Translations under genes and position numbers: made by a program
NCBI GenBank assembly: GCA_942159475.1
Contig: OW804095.1
Location: 60,106,773-60,170,772, forward strand
Direction of reading: 5' to 3'
DNA length: 64,000 nt
DNA from: Sthenelais limicola
Taxonomy: Eukaryota > Annelida > Polychaeta > Phyllodocida > Sigalionidae
Shown here: in pieces, positions 23,801-35,300 of the stretch
Position numbering within the stretch: the first letter of the stretch is position 1
Layout of the letters: each line of letters opens with the position of its first letter
Notes under the pieces: model-generated
Seen by the model: the letters and a program-made list of their open reading frames with translations, nothing else
What the model was told of the DNA's origin: nothing
Databases searched by the model: none

Positions 23801-25108
23801 CTTAAAATATTATCCTTTGAGTATCGTATGGGAAAAGGTATTTTTCCTATGCCATAGGGGGGTTCCTGTTCCTATGAAATGCATGGGGAATAGTTAATAT
23901 ATCGTCCAACTATATTTGCTATGATCATGGTTCAATTCTCTGTACCGTCTGATTTCTCCTATATCTCATCGCAGCAAGAGTACTAGTGCCTACCAGTATG
24001 CTGTTTGGGACTATCCATTGGGTGATAAATTCACCAAACTTTGGGATAGTATCAAGAAAGCAGGGCTTTTGAACTCCACACAAGACGGCGTGAACAAAGT
24101 GAGCGTGTATAGAGAACATGATTGATATGATATGATTTAGCTTTAAATGTTCAACAGTTTAGAAAGATATGTATCTGCTTATCCCTGATTACGTTTCGTA
24201 AGATTATCATTGATATACTATATATCGTGTTGATTGGTATATTCTAACCTATAGCGAAATAACACCATCAAGTCTCTGCTCCACAGGTGGCAGAAAATCA
24301 TGAGTTTGCATTCTTGCACATGGCACCGGTGTTGAAGTACGAGGCTGGACTGAATTGTGATTTGACTGTAGTTGGTGAACAGTTCTCGAACAAACCATTC
24401 GCGTTTGCACTGCAGAAGAATTCCCCAGTGACCAAGAAGATCACAAATGAGTATGCATGCATGCGACCTCTTCAATTTCATGTATTTTTCGGAAAATTTT
24501 ACCATTATACCTTATGTATTGATATAATAGAAATATTCTCTTCATATATCACCTGGTTATTCCTGCAATCAGACATAAATGATCATGACGTTGTGAATGA
24601 GAAATAGCAAGTGACTTCTGGGAGTACCTGCAATTCAATGTTCACATATATTTACAAGGATACTCGGACTTCAAAGGGATCGTGAGCTGGAATCACTGAA
24701 ACAAAAATGGTGGGATAAAAAGAAGGCTAACTGTTCGGACACGGAGCCTGAAAATTCTGGGATAACCATGGAAACGGTTGGAGGAGTTTTCATTGCGATG
24801 GCCATCGGCATTGGACTGTGTCTAATTGCTCTGGTTGCTGAAGTAGGCTGTTCCAAGTATCGGCGACCTGGGGGAAGCATGGTGAGACCTAGTCATAGTT
24901 ATTATACTTATTATATAACTTGGTATTATTCATTTATAATATTTGCTTCCGGATTTTCACAGCCTGATTGTCACAGCCTGTTTTTCTTATACAACAGGTT
25001 ACGATGATGAACGGTGTTGATAAACCGAGGGAAATGTATCCAGAGGTAGATACCATACATCGACGTGTGAACCTCGAGAAGAAACATCAAAACATGTTTT
25101 CTTATTAA
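17867..25108 (+). CDS. Ionotropic glutamate receptor paralog 3 (iGluR-3), complete, most divergent
   Basis: Exons: 17867-17942, 18147-18287, 18411-18671, 18900-19105, 19565-19759, 19918-20046, 20168-20272, 20375-20470, 20613-20807, 20940-21094, 21272-21450, 22819-22946, 23563-23730, 23979-24098, 24287-24450, 24659-24881, 24998-25108. The joined frame is 883 aa. Exon 1 codes a short signal peptide (MNFQWCIWTFL...) and its phase excludes the upstream acceptor of exon 2, which would create a stop. M1 is about 521-545 and M3 reads TFTANLAAFL. The Q/R site is Lys578. Arg483 is kept, but the preceding canonical Pro and Thr are Thr476 and Ser478. The S2 acidic residue that normally holds the ligand amine is Met730. 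The S2 cysteine pair is present, M4 is about 812-834, and a 50-residue cytoplasmic tail follows. Several intron positions differ from the other three copies. Confidence 0.88.
19165..19373. mobile_element. Palindromic MITE-like element, family H
   Basis: In iGluR-3 intron 4. Arms GGTCTCCACTGG...TGCGGTAAGC...CCTTGCGATGG and CCATCGCAAGG...GCTTACCGCA...CCAGTGGAGACC are nearly perfect over about 45 bp. A second nested inverted repeat (AGGTCCTGCC...GGCAGGACCT) forms the inner stem. The whole 209 bp could fold back on itself. Confidence 0.8.
21560..21675 (+). mobile_element. Short inverted-repeat element, family E, copy 1
   Basis: In iGluR-3 intron 11. It is delimited by CACCAAG and CTTGGTGAAG and contains GATACGGTTCTCTAATCCGG followed by CACCATTGGTTT. 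The same block recurs in opposite orientation at 62066-62177. Its right end lies about a dozen bases from the start of element F. Confidence 0.75.
21687..22745. mobile_element. Large non-autonomous inverted-repeat element, family F
   Basis: In iGluR-3 intron 11. Ends CCTTCCATTTGTCCGGATGC and GCATCCTGACAAATGGAAGG are inverted repeats. Imperfect 7-8-bp flanks (ACCTTTAG / ACCTTAG) suggest a hAT-like target duplication (inference). Subterminal GCGGATGCGG / CCGCATCCG words are repeated many times at both ends, while the centre is AT-rich and non-coding. Confidence 0.75.
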
Positions 25109-25179
25109 AATCAAACCAGAGTAGAATGCGCATATCGTCTGATTATATACGACGGTATTTTCTCTGCCAATTCATTTCT

Positions 25180-25185
25180 AATAAA
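25180..25185 (+). terminator. Candidate polyadenylation signal for iGluR-3
   Basis: AATAAA 72 bp after the iGluR-3 stop codon. Further hexamers follow at about 25262-25320. Confidence 0.4.
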
Positions 25186-25756
25186 CAATTCAGCAGACCT
25201 CTGCAATATTATATTACCAGGTTCTATTCAGACATTAAACGACAAATGAGCATGAAGAATCAAATAAAGTGTAAGACTAGTTAATGCAATTGCCTACTAT
25301 TCCCTGCAATAAAACTTAATAAACAATAAGTTTGCGTATAGTTGTTTCTTAGTTCCATGTGCGTTCCTAGGAAAAGTTTTAAACTAACATAACATTGACA
25401 AAGTCTTACAAAGATTGTTTAGCTACGTGATTAATATAAGTGTATATTAAAATCCATATAATATACGGGTAGAGCAATTTCTACGAAAAGAGGTAGAAAA
25501 GAGCGGATTCTTTGTGTCACATGTTCTCGGAATCTGGGGTCTCCCCATCTACTTTGTTGGTCTCTACAGGTCCGTCGACCCTTTCTGGAGGTCATTATAT
25601 GTGGTTTGTGAAGGTATCTGGGGTGAAAATGTGATTTTGAAACCTTTCTTAAATTGCGATCTCTACACTCTATTTATAGCCTGGGAAAGCCCCGGTGAGA
25701 TACTACGTCATTTCCCACAACCTACGTCCAGGGGGGGGGCCTAACTACATGCAGAG

Positions 25757-25778
25757 GAGTGAGTGAGTGAGTGAGTGA
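25757..25778. repeat. (GAGT)n microsatellite
   Basis: About five and a half GAGT units immediately upstream of the truncated LINE fragment. Confidence 0.9.
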
Positions 25779-25781
25779 TGG

Positions 25782-26498
25782 TTGATTAATGCCATGACGA
25801 CATCCATGTGGAGTCATATGAAAGAACTCCAAATATTAGGTGCCAGATCAAAATTTAAAAAGATTAAGTTTCATGACTTAGGAAAAATCTACATAAACGG
25901 ATCTTCCACTCAATTATGCAAAACAGTCAAATATTTAGGTTTCAAAATCGACCGACATATGACTATGAACGATCATGTCAACAATATAAAAACATCGGTT
26001 CAATATAAAATTCATCAGTTTAGAAAAATACGATCTTATATTTCTAGACAAATGGCTGTGACAATATTAAAAACCCATATTCTATCAATTCTAGAATACG
26101 GTATTGTATTTTCAGGAATGACAAATGCCAACCTAAAAAACAAATTAGAACGACTACTTACACGAGCTATCAAAATTGCATATCTAAACGACAACAGAGA
26201 TATCTTAGAAATAAGACACGAATGCAAAGTGGACAGTCTATGTAAACGTAGCAAAATCGCTTTATTGGGGATAATGTTCAATAAAAAGCATGACCCCTCA
26301 TTTGTGAAACCCATGACAAGAGACACTCATCTGGCTGACAGTTACGTAATGAAAATTCTCAGACCTAATCGAGAAAAGTATAAAACCACTCCCCACTACT
26401 CAGGACCGACTCTGTGGAATAAACTGCCAGCCAACGTGAGAAACTTGCAATGGGTACAAATAAAGAAAATCCTGAAAAATAATATCCATTGGAACTGA
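25782..26498 (+). pseudogene. 3' fragment of a non-LTR retrotransposon (LINE) reverse transcriptase ORF
   Basis: An uninterrupted 238-codon frame matches the C-terminal part of LINE ORF2: a KYLGFKID thumb-like motif, then a hydrophilic helical region with LWNKLPANVR near the end, a pattern common in CR1/Jockey-like elements. The catalytic core (fingers and palm with the YADD-type box) is missing upstream, so the copy is 5' truncated and immobile. The last residues (IHWN) are followed by TGA. Clade assignment needs a profile search. It lies between iGluR-3 and iGluR-4. Confidence 0.75.
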
Positions 26499-26999
26499 TT
26501 GTCACCAAAGTTCTATCTTGAAACGATTTACTTAGAACACAAACAAGGGCCGTCAACGAGGGACGAAACCCTTCTTATGAAGTTCTAGTAGCGAATCTTT
26601 AGTAGAAAAATTGACTATACACACCTGTATAACATTTCGTGGTAGAAGCAAGCACACTTAGTAAGATAATTCATTTTTTATACTCGTATGTATTTTTAAA
26701 ATGTTTTTAAAATGTATTTGAAGGAAAAATGCAAAAAAGAAAAAAAAATCTTGTGTCGTCACCAAAAACGGATCAGACGAATTTTTCTGTATAGAATAAA
26801 TTGGAGGCTTATTCGCTATAATTAGCTGCTTATTGTAAAGGTAATACAACCCTCCACTATATTCTCGGTAAAGATTGAATCATTAGAGTTAAAATTATGT
26901 ATATAAGATTTCACTTGTGTATCATGGGATTATCAGGTTAGCCTGACAATGGTCGCAAATAAAAATTTTCTAAAAAAAAATTCATGGCAATGAGGGTTA

Positions 27000-27022
27000 G
27001 TGAGATGAGATGAGATGAGATG
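27000..27022. repeat. (GATGA)n short tandem repeat
   Basis: Four to five GATGA units in the spacer between iGluR-3 and iGluR-4. Confidence 0.85.
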
Positions 27023-27126
27023 AGCAAAGTGATTTAGTTTACAGTCCAGCTGTAAATAGCATGAAGAAATAAAATAAAGAACAAAATAGATATAACAATA
27101 ACGGAAGTTTGGTTTTGTATGGAGCA

Positions 27127-27262
27127 TTGAAAGGAGTGGGAGAGTGAAGAAAAGGGTGTAGAAATAGGAGCGGGGGAGGGGGAGAGGGGGGAGAGGGAGA
27201 GGGGAGGGAGAGGGGGGGGTCGAATCGGAGATGGGGTTGGGAGAGAAAAACAGGTATGAAAG
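27127..27262. repeat. Polypurine tract
   Basis: Roughly 130 bp with almost only A and G on the plus strand, dominated by GGGAGAGGGGG-type runs. Such mirror-like purine tracts can adopt triplex (H-DNA) structure. The long minus-strand Ser/Pro/Leu ORF over it is low complexity. Confidence 0.8.
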
Positions 27263-27792
27263 ACAGAGAAGTGCGGGAGGGAAAATATGGAGAGGGGGAC
27301 GGGTACTTTGCTAGTACACAATAAAAAAGTTAACTTTCTATGAAATTTTAATCTCCCCAAATCATGAAAACACTAGGATTGAGATGTCTGAAATCAAGAT
27401 GGATAATTTCCGATGCTGAAAAATCTTAATCTAAATCTTAATTGGTAGGATTGGTAGGACCAAAATTGGTAGTACTGAAAGGATCTCTTCATCGTCACCC
27501 TATTTCTTACTGAATATAATAATAAGGTTCTATCCTGCAGGCAGGTCATCCGGACACAACATCGAGTACATGGTTTCACGAGGGACTTATTAAACCAGAT
27601 TCGGACATCCCCAAACTGGAAACCTATTTATATAAGCGACCATCTCTCGAATATTACCAAGCTTTTTCAAGCCGTTGATGACAAACAAAGGAACCAATAA
27701 CTTAAAAATAATATGGACTAATATTACCATCGATTGTGAAAGCTAAAGTGCATGTTTTGCATCGTGAATACACGAACACACCTGCCTGCGTA

Positions 27793-28092
27793 TTAAAACT
27801 GCATTCTCAGTTAGCATCGGTCAAAACCTAAAGATGTTCTACGTGTTGCTCCGTTCTTTTCCAAGCCATCTCTATGTAGAATTTGGGAGGATTTTGTCTG
27901 ATTGTTTTTGCGGGGTTATCATCGCTCACCAGTGGTCGTTAACTCCGAATCAACCGATTTGCCCTATTCGACTTAAGTTCTGGTATAAACATATAACAAC
28001 AGCAGAATATTGATAAACATATCCTTATTGGTCATAATATGAGTAAACTTGGTAAGATGAGTTGGTCGTAGTAGCTGAGAATGCAGCTTTAA
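27793..28092 (-). mobile_element. MITE-like element, family C, copy 1
   Basis: About 300 bp with terminal inverted repeats TTAAAACTGCATTCTCAGTT and its partner GCTGAGAATGCAGCTTTAA. It aligns in reverse orientation with 41516-41851 over its full length, including the internal ACAAAATCCTCC block. No coding capacity. Confidence 0.75.
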
Positions 28093-29379
28093 ATTCCCCT
28101 TGCTTTTATTTAAGTGCTATGATATCATAAATTCCGTTGTCCCCAGTCTAACACCGCTATGCAAAATGACTAAAGCTGCCAACAAAGAAAGGACAAGCGC
28201 AAGCACAAGGTGGCGTCAGGATACCCTGTTTTTGCAGCTCAGTGTCCTATGATCAATAGCAACCACAACAAATTTGCTGTTGGCTGTTTTACCAGTCACC
28301 CGAGCCGACATTTTGTGTTTTACAGTCGAGGCGTGCCTACATGAAGTAGAAGATGTCATTAATTTTCGATGGGCAATCGAATAGCGTCCATTTGGAAAAC
28401 AAAGAAGTTATTGCGGAGATTACAAGATTTTTTTTAAACCAAACGTTTTCTTAAACCCGGAGAATAATTATTACCCTCACAGTATAGATACTCATAGATA
28501 ATAATCACTTTGAGCTGCTGAATTTAATTGTTAAAATGTTGGAGAATATTCATTAAAAAAACTATCAAAATATTTTGTTTTCATTTAATCAAATCTCCTT
28601 CGGGTAATTTATGAATAATCTATTGAAAGTTCTATTGATAAAATCAGAGATATTGTTTAAATAGATTGTTTTTTCATCGAGCTCCAATGGGCCCATTTGA
28701 TGGGGCAGAGAGGGAGGGGGAATACTGCCAGTTCTCGAAACAATTTGCAGGGAGGCGGAGGCACAATGCACTTGCGATTAGGCATGTTTTCGTGCAGTAC
28801 CATTACCCAACTTCGACGGGCTTATTCAAATAGGCATAAAGATCAAGTGGACATCTTCATTATACTATTATAATTATTACTGTTTATTCTGAGTTGAATA
28901 ACTTACAGCATATCGATCCTCCTACGAAGAGACAGCCCAAATTCCCTCGGACAGAGAACTGGCTTCACAGCAAACATCATGACTGCTTGATATTGGACCA
29001 CGTGTACCGCTGGAGCATTCTCCCCAGCAGGTTTACCTAGGATCTCATCTACGCCTGTCTTTCTATCAGTACTTTATAATTCATTAATAGAGGTAACTAC
29101 TTTCCACTGGCATGTCCAATATTGTGCCATCGAGGCTGGTTTCTATAGGCCTACTTCATCAATTTATCCAGGATTTATGGATGGAGAAAGAGCAATGTGT
29201 TTAGACTGAAGTCCATTAGATGGTGTTTTGCAAATTTGGAATCATCCATCTTAGGGTTTATCCACGATTATCAGCTTTGCATCCCATTGCACCGGACCAC
29301 TGGCCCAAGGACGCAATTTCCTACAAAGGCATTGTGGCGTGGTTGCTTCTTATGGTATTAAGGACGGACCTCTTGTGAA

Positions 29380-32300
29380 ATGAAAGGTTGTGGTTGGATC
29401 AAACTGTTGCTAATGCCACTTTGGATTAATTTCCACCAAGTATACCCCGATGAATTGCGTTTAGGTAAGTAGGTAAAATTGTATTTTCTATTATAATTTG
29501 ATAATTTAATTAATCGACTGTTTCCACAGGACCCACTCCCATTACGAAAGATGGAAGCATCCTATTCTTCTGTGATTATTTGAGAGAAAAAAACACTTGA
29601 ACTGTTCTTGAAAATAACTGTCACTTTGTATTAATTAAAACAAAACAGTGTCCGTTAACGTCTGTTTTCATTATATGTTTCTAACGAGATGCCATCATAG
29701 AGAGTGAGTCAGATCTTAGGATAATTCAGGCTGCCAAAGCCTTTATATATCACGGTCTCAATCCGCAAGTTCCAATAGAAATAACTGCCGTGAACGTGTC
29801 CGGTGAGAATGACAATACTAACCTCCTCTTCACACTTAAAAAAGGTAATATTATTTTAACCCTTTAATGGCTCCCTAGCTATCATCAATGTAGATGGATG
29901 AGGGGAGTTCGTGCTTTTAATCTTTTCCATGGAAAGGAAGGATGGGTTTATTCTCCATAAAATAGCCAGGCTAATAGTGTTTGCTAAGCATGGAAATAAA
30001 AAAATCCTAATAAAATGTTACAAACATCGTTAATACTACGTGTGATTTCCGCTGCAATACTAGACTTGTGTTATTGAGCTATTTATTTGGAAATCTAATC
30101 GCTCAAGAAGGAAAATCAAATGGTGTCCTTTATATCGATTACCTAAACTAACACTGTATTTTGCATCACTCAAACACTAGCGCGTGTCATTGCATGAAAT
30201 AAGTGTTATAACAAAAATGTTTCCAAACAGCTCAATTTGTTTAGAGCAATTGGGGAAGTTTCTCTATTCAATTGGATCGATGCTTGAAAAAATGACAGCA
30301 AATTGTGTTCTTTTGTTCCCTGCAGTGTGTGCACGTTTGGAGCAGGGTGTTCATGGTATGGTGGCTCATGTTAATTGTGCCAATAGTCATCTCCTCGCCT
30401 CTCTGCTTGCCCCAATCGGCCTGCCAACCCTCCTTGTGCCTTCACCCACAGAGTGTATTATTGACCAGAAAGAAAGACTGCTCGGCAATCAGGGTTCCGT
30501 GCTATCCATGATCCCAGACTTGACTCAAGCTAATGAAGCCCTATTTCAAATTCTGAACGTAAAGACACCAGTTCTGTTTACGCGAACGACAGTCATCATT
30601 TACGACCAAGATACTGGTAAATAATATATCAAAATTTGAAATTAAATGATATTTCTATTCTTTAAAAACCTCTCCCGGGTATATTGTTAATATTGATTGC
30701 CACTCATTAATCTCTCCTTAGATCCACAGTATATTGCCAACTTCTTCCTCTTTGAAAACCGGGGTGGATATGCGACATTCTGCATCAACAACGATGATGA
30801 CAGTTATCTTGACTATTTTGAACGTTACAGCGAAACAGGGGAAAGCCACGTTTTTATACTCTTTTGCAACAAGTGGCACATCCATAGTATTCTAATTAAG
30901 GTGATCATAATGCCTTTGCATTTTCCTGGATACTAATAGCTTCTTTGTTAAATTATAACAATAATCAGGATAATGTTTTTATTGATTGAATCATATAATG
31001 ATGTAAATAATCAGGATTCATATAACAATTATTTCAACCAACGGATTATCGTCACCATTTGATTGTGCAATCACTTGCAAGATGAATTCCTTTGATTCAT
31101 TTCTCCAGGCCGAATCCTTAGGTTTGAATGGCAGTTTTAATGTTTGGATAGCAGTGTTCACCCCCATGTCGAAAGATATTGTAAGATTTGCATCATGGAC
31201 GGAAGGGAATTTCCTCACTCTTCAACCCCGCTACCTGTCCTTATTTGAGAGAGCCTGTCCCATAGACGTATCACCATTGCGTGATATATTACCGTCTGAT
31301 CTCCATGTAAGGGCCCATTTGTTGGGTTTGTTTAGGGAAACATTTTATGGATGAGGGTTATGTTATTTGATCAGTCACATATATCAGGGTCCTCACACAA
31401 AAAACCTTTTAAGTTCCAATCTTGAACACACATAAATTTATGAAACAGATGTTTAAAGTTGAGGGCTCTTTTCTATGTTTTTGTCTCACTAGGAATGAAA
31501 TACATGAAATGTGTATGAACGGTTTTTTTTTCATTTCTTCATTGATACTTCAATCCCCATAGCATGGGCAGGCCTACCTTCTTGATGCCACCATTCTTCT
31601 CGCTGATGCCATGTTGATTGCTGGGGGAAACCTCACCCATCCAGTCTCCCCACGATTCACCCTAAACTGCTCAGTACCTGAAGGTGATGTTTTTCATGGA
31701 GGGGAATATATTTTGCATAATATCAACAAGGTGCGTCACTATGCCAGTTTGCGTAATACAAATGTCACTATAGAATACACGTAGGCCTACGTCAGTCTAA
31801 ATGTTTCTGGTGCTAAATGTAATGTATTTAATATGAAAAAAGTCTTTCCGTTACATTAGCGCCTGCTATATTTAGGCAAATATGCAAATTAATGGATTTG
31901 CTGAAACCCATGAATTCGTCATTCCAACCTCTATAGACCCTGATCAATATTATAGGATAGTTTGATGTTTTCAAGGCAGGAAAACATTTGCATAATATTG
32001 ATGTGGCAGGTCAGTGTTTATTTTGCTTGTAATGTTTACCGTATATATATGGGTAATTATTGCATGTATGAGTCATTCCTATTTCAGAAAGCTTGATTAT
32101 ATACAGTTTTACCATTTTCCTTGTAAAAGGATGTTTCTTTGAAAAGCCTTGATCCGATTGATGGCTAGCATATAATGTACATGTATATGCATTTCTTTAA
32201 ATAATCAATAATTTCATACGCTTTTATGTCAGGAAATGTCCCAGGGGCTGAACTATCATGAAGAAATTTCGAAGGAAGGATTCGTGGAACCGCTAACCCT

Positions 32301-35300
32301 TGATTTAATGGCCGTTGATCCTGGTGATGCTGATGGGTTTTCGCACAGGGCATCCTGGACGCCCAAAGAAGGCCTAAAACTACTTGCGCCTCACATACTC
32401 GTCAATCCCGCTCATGACTTTAAGAACCGTACCTTAATAATTGGCATCGTGCGAGTAAGTCTTTTATTCTAAGTCCTCTGGAAATGGTAAAATAACCAAA
32501 ACAAAAAAAAAGATTATAGTTGCTCTTATCCTTTTTTTAGCATAGGATATAGTAAAAAGTGAACCGCGTGTAATACATCATAATTAATAATAAATTGTCC
32601 AATTCATTTAATAAACTATTTTATATTGATTGACACGAATTCTAGAATGTCCTCGTTTATTATAGGGTAAGTTCAGTTCATACCCATGCATCACCAAATT
32701 AAAAGATTTGCCTTTTCGTCCTTATTTCCAACAACTTTCTTCAAATTCCCTCATGTCTCAGTAGGGGCCGCCACCATTCCTACAACCGATTTCTACTATG
32801 CGTACCCTAACTTATCTACCAGCCGGTGTCCTTCGTGACCGAATCAAATAGCAGCAAATTTGGCACATCTTCAAAAGTGGTATCAATTAGAAATTGTATC
32901 TCTTAATTCTCTAGGCAGAACCATTTGTCGTTTTCAATGATAAGGATCCGAAGAAGCCAGAGGGTTTTTGTATTGACATTATTAATGTGCTGGCTCGCTT
33001 CCTTAATTTCACGTGAGTAGTGACTTTGTCTTTCCATGTGACAGAACATTGTTTAGAATTAGAAATAAGTTAAATTGGATTAATTAGAAATTATATTGTC
33101 CCAATTGGCCCTGCCTATAGATCTACGTTACGTATCGATATGAAATATTAAAACTTTACTGATATGAATATCTCTGTCGACTTGAATCATTTATTTTAAT
33201 TCCTAATCAAGTGTCAAAATTCATAGCTTAATTTTGAAATTATCAATAAATCCTTAAAGGAGCACAGATTCTATGAATGAACGAATGAATGAATGAATAA
33301 ATAGATAAATAAATAGATAAATAAATAAATAAATAAAGCATGATATTGGCCATTGGCAAAATATTGTGTACCGATATTTTGTGGCCGAGCTGTCTATATA
33401 AAGAGTAAAGAGGTCGGGCTCATGATGTGGGTTCGAACCCGGGTCCGGCTGCAATTTCACTTCCTACACTCCCAACCCCCAACCCCAACCCCCAGATACT
33501 ATTGAGGTGAACTAGTCCTGGCAAAAATGCTAAAAGAAAAACGTACATGTATGTACTCCAGCATTTCATATGCGAGTTGGGACGCAGAGGATTATGGCAA
33601 TCTTGACGAGAGAACGAACCAATGGACGGGCATGATTGGACGAGTCATAAAAGGGGTATTGATATTTTGCCTATAATCACATACAGGAAATACTGTGTTC
33701 ATTATTTGTTTTCTAACCAAAACCCTATAACATTAATATTGAGCGAATTCCAATAGATCGCCGCTTAATATCAGCGTGTCAGATTAGAGATCCGACTCTT
33801 GCATCAACAGATTAAGTATTGTTACGAAGTAATACATTACTCAAATTTGTTATTTTAACACTTAAAAGTAACTTAATGATTTTAAATGCATGTATCTTGG
33901 CATGATAATCTGTTTATATGGACCAAAATACTTGTTTTCCCATTAAGGATGTTGACATGGCGGTTGGAGCATTCACAGTAACAAAGGATAGAGGAAATGT
34001 AGCCTCTTTTACCGTTCCCTATTTTGAGGACAGAAATGGCATCCTTGTAGAACGTCCACGAGAGGACAGTAAGATGGAAAGAGTGTTCTTGCCCTATCAT
34101 ATCACTACGTGGTAGGTAGAAAAAAAGATTCTAATAAATAATTTAAGTGCCTGCAAAGTGGACATCTCTCACAATAAGAACCGTGGTTGGTTGTATTATA
34201 CACCTATGATTTTGACTTACACAGATATTATCCTTATTCTTTTGTCCAAAGTGGTCTAGTCAAATTTGGATACTCTAAACGTATTTATTTTCACGCGGAT
34301 AAATTTCCACGCATTATGTACTTTGACACCTGTACGTCAGAATTTAAATTCGCGCTGCAAGAAAGCCTCATACCTTGTTTATGCAAGAAGTATATACCTT
34401 TCAGGCGTGATTTATTTTCAGGCGCAATGGTCGGTGCGCTAAAATAGCGGAAATAAATACTGCGCGAACATTAAATATGTTTACAGTAATGCGCTTGCCA
34501 TCGCAAAGACGGCACTGCATTATTGGATGAATGGAGTATAACCCCACCTATATATCACTTTCTTCGAAACCATTAGTACTACCACTATTCGCCGACTCCC
34601 TCACCCTTCCATTATCGCTCATATGGGATGTGTTCCAGGAAAATGAGTCACAAGTCACAAAATTGATATTTTTCAAAGTGTTGTTTTCACACAGTGTATT
34701 AAATATATCTATGCATTTCTAACGTCATCCTATGGAGCATATTAATTTTAGCTACTTTACTAGTAATTGTCCACCCAGACATATATCAAAGTTGTTTTCG
34801 AAAATAGAAATATCAAACTTATAATATATAAATATTCATGAGAAGACCCAATGTTTACTATCATTGGCATCCGCTTGATCTTGTCTTTTCAAATATGATG
34901 ACATCCCAAAATCCATTTTTTGCGACGTGTGCATGACTCATTTTTCCGTAACCAATCACTTATGATTCACATTTTCGTCGCCGTCGTAAGATCATTAATT
35001 GGGACTTTTGTCAGATATCCATATTAAATTTTTATATTCCAGGTCATTTCACGAGTTTATCTAAATTCGCTCTACTTCAGGTCATGATGCGGGATGAAAA
35101 AATACCTAATGACTTTTCTAATTCCAGGATTGCAATAAGTGTGTCTATTGGGATTTTTGGAACATTGCTGTTTTGTGTCCGCTTTTGTTTGAGTGACAAT
35201 GAGGAGTCGGAAAATGAGGAATCGGACGGCTCAAGGACTTCGCCGGTTACAATCCATTCCGTATTGGCACTGCTTCGTGAAAACTTGTGGTTCGCATATG

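Larger units (their letters stand above)
25109..29379. other. Spacer between iGluR-3 and iGluR-4
   Basis: A 4.3 kb gene-free interval: the iGluR-3 3' end, a LINE fragment, a polypurine tract, a family C element and the iGluR-4 upstream region. No extra receptor exon was found in it. Confidence 0.6.

Noticed and set aside
25514..25744. 76-aa plus-strand ORF before the LINE fragment
   Set aside because: No domain, no link in frame to the LINE fragment, and a G-run at its end.
29531..29600. Possible extra iGluR-4 exon after a TTTCCACAG acceptor at 29529
   Set aside because: The frame closes quickly and its only phase-1 donor would create a stop when joined to the next exon; exon 1 joins directly to 29689 in frame.
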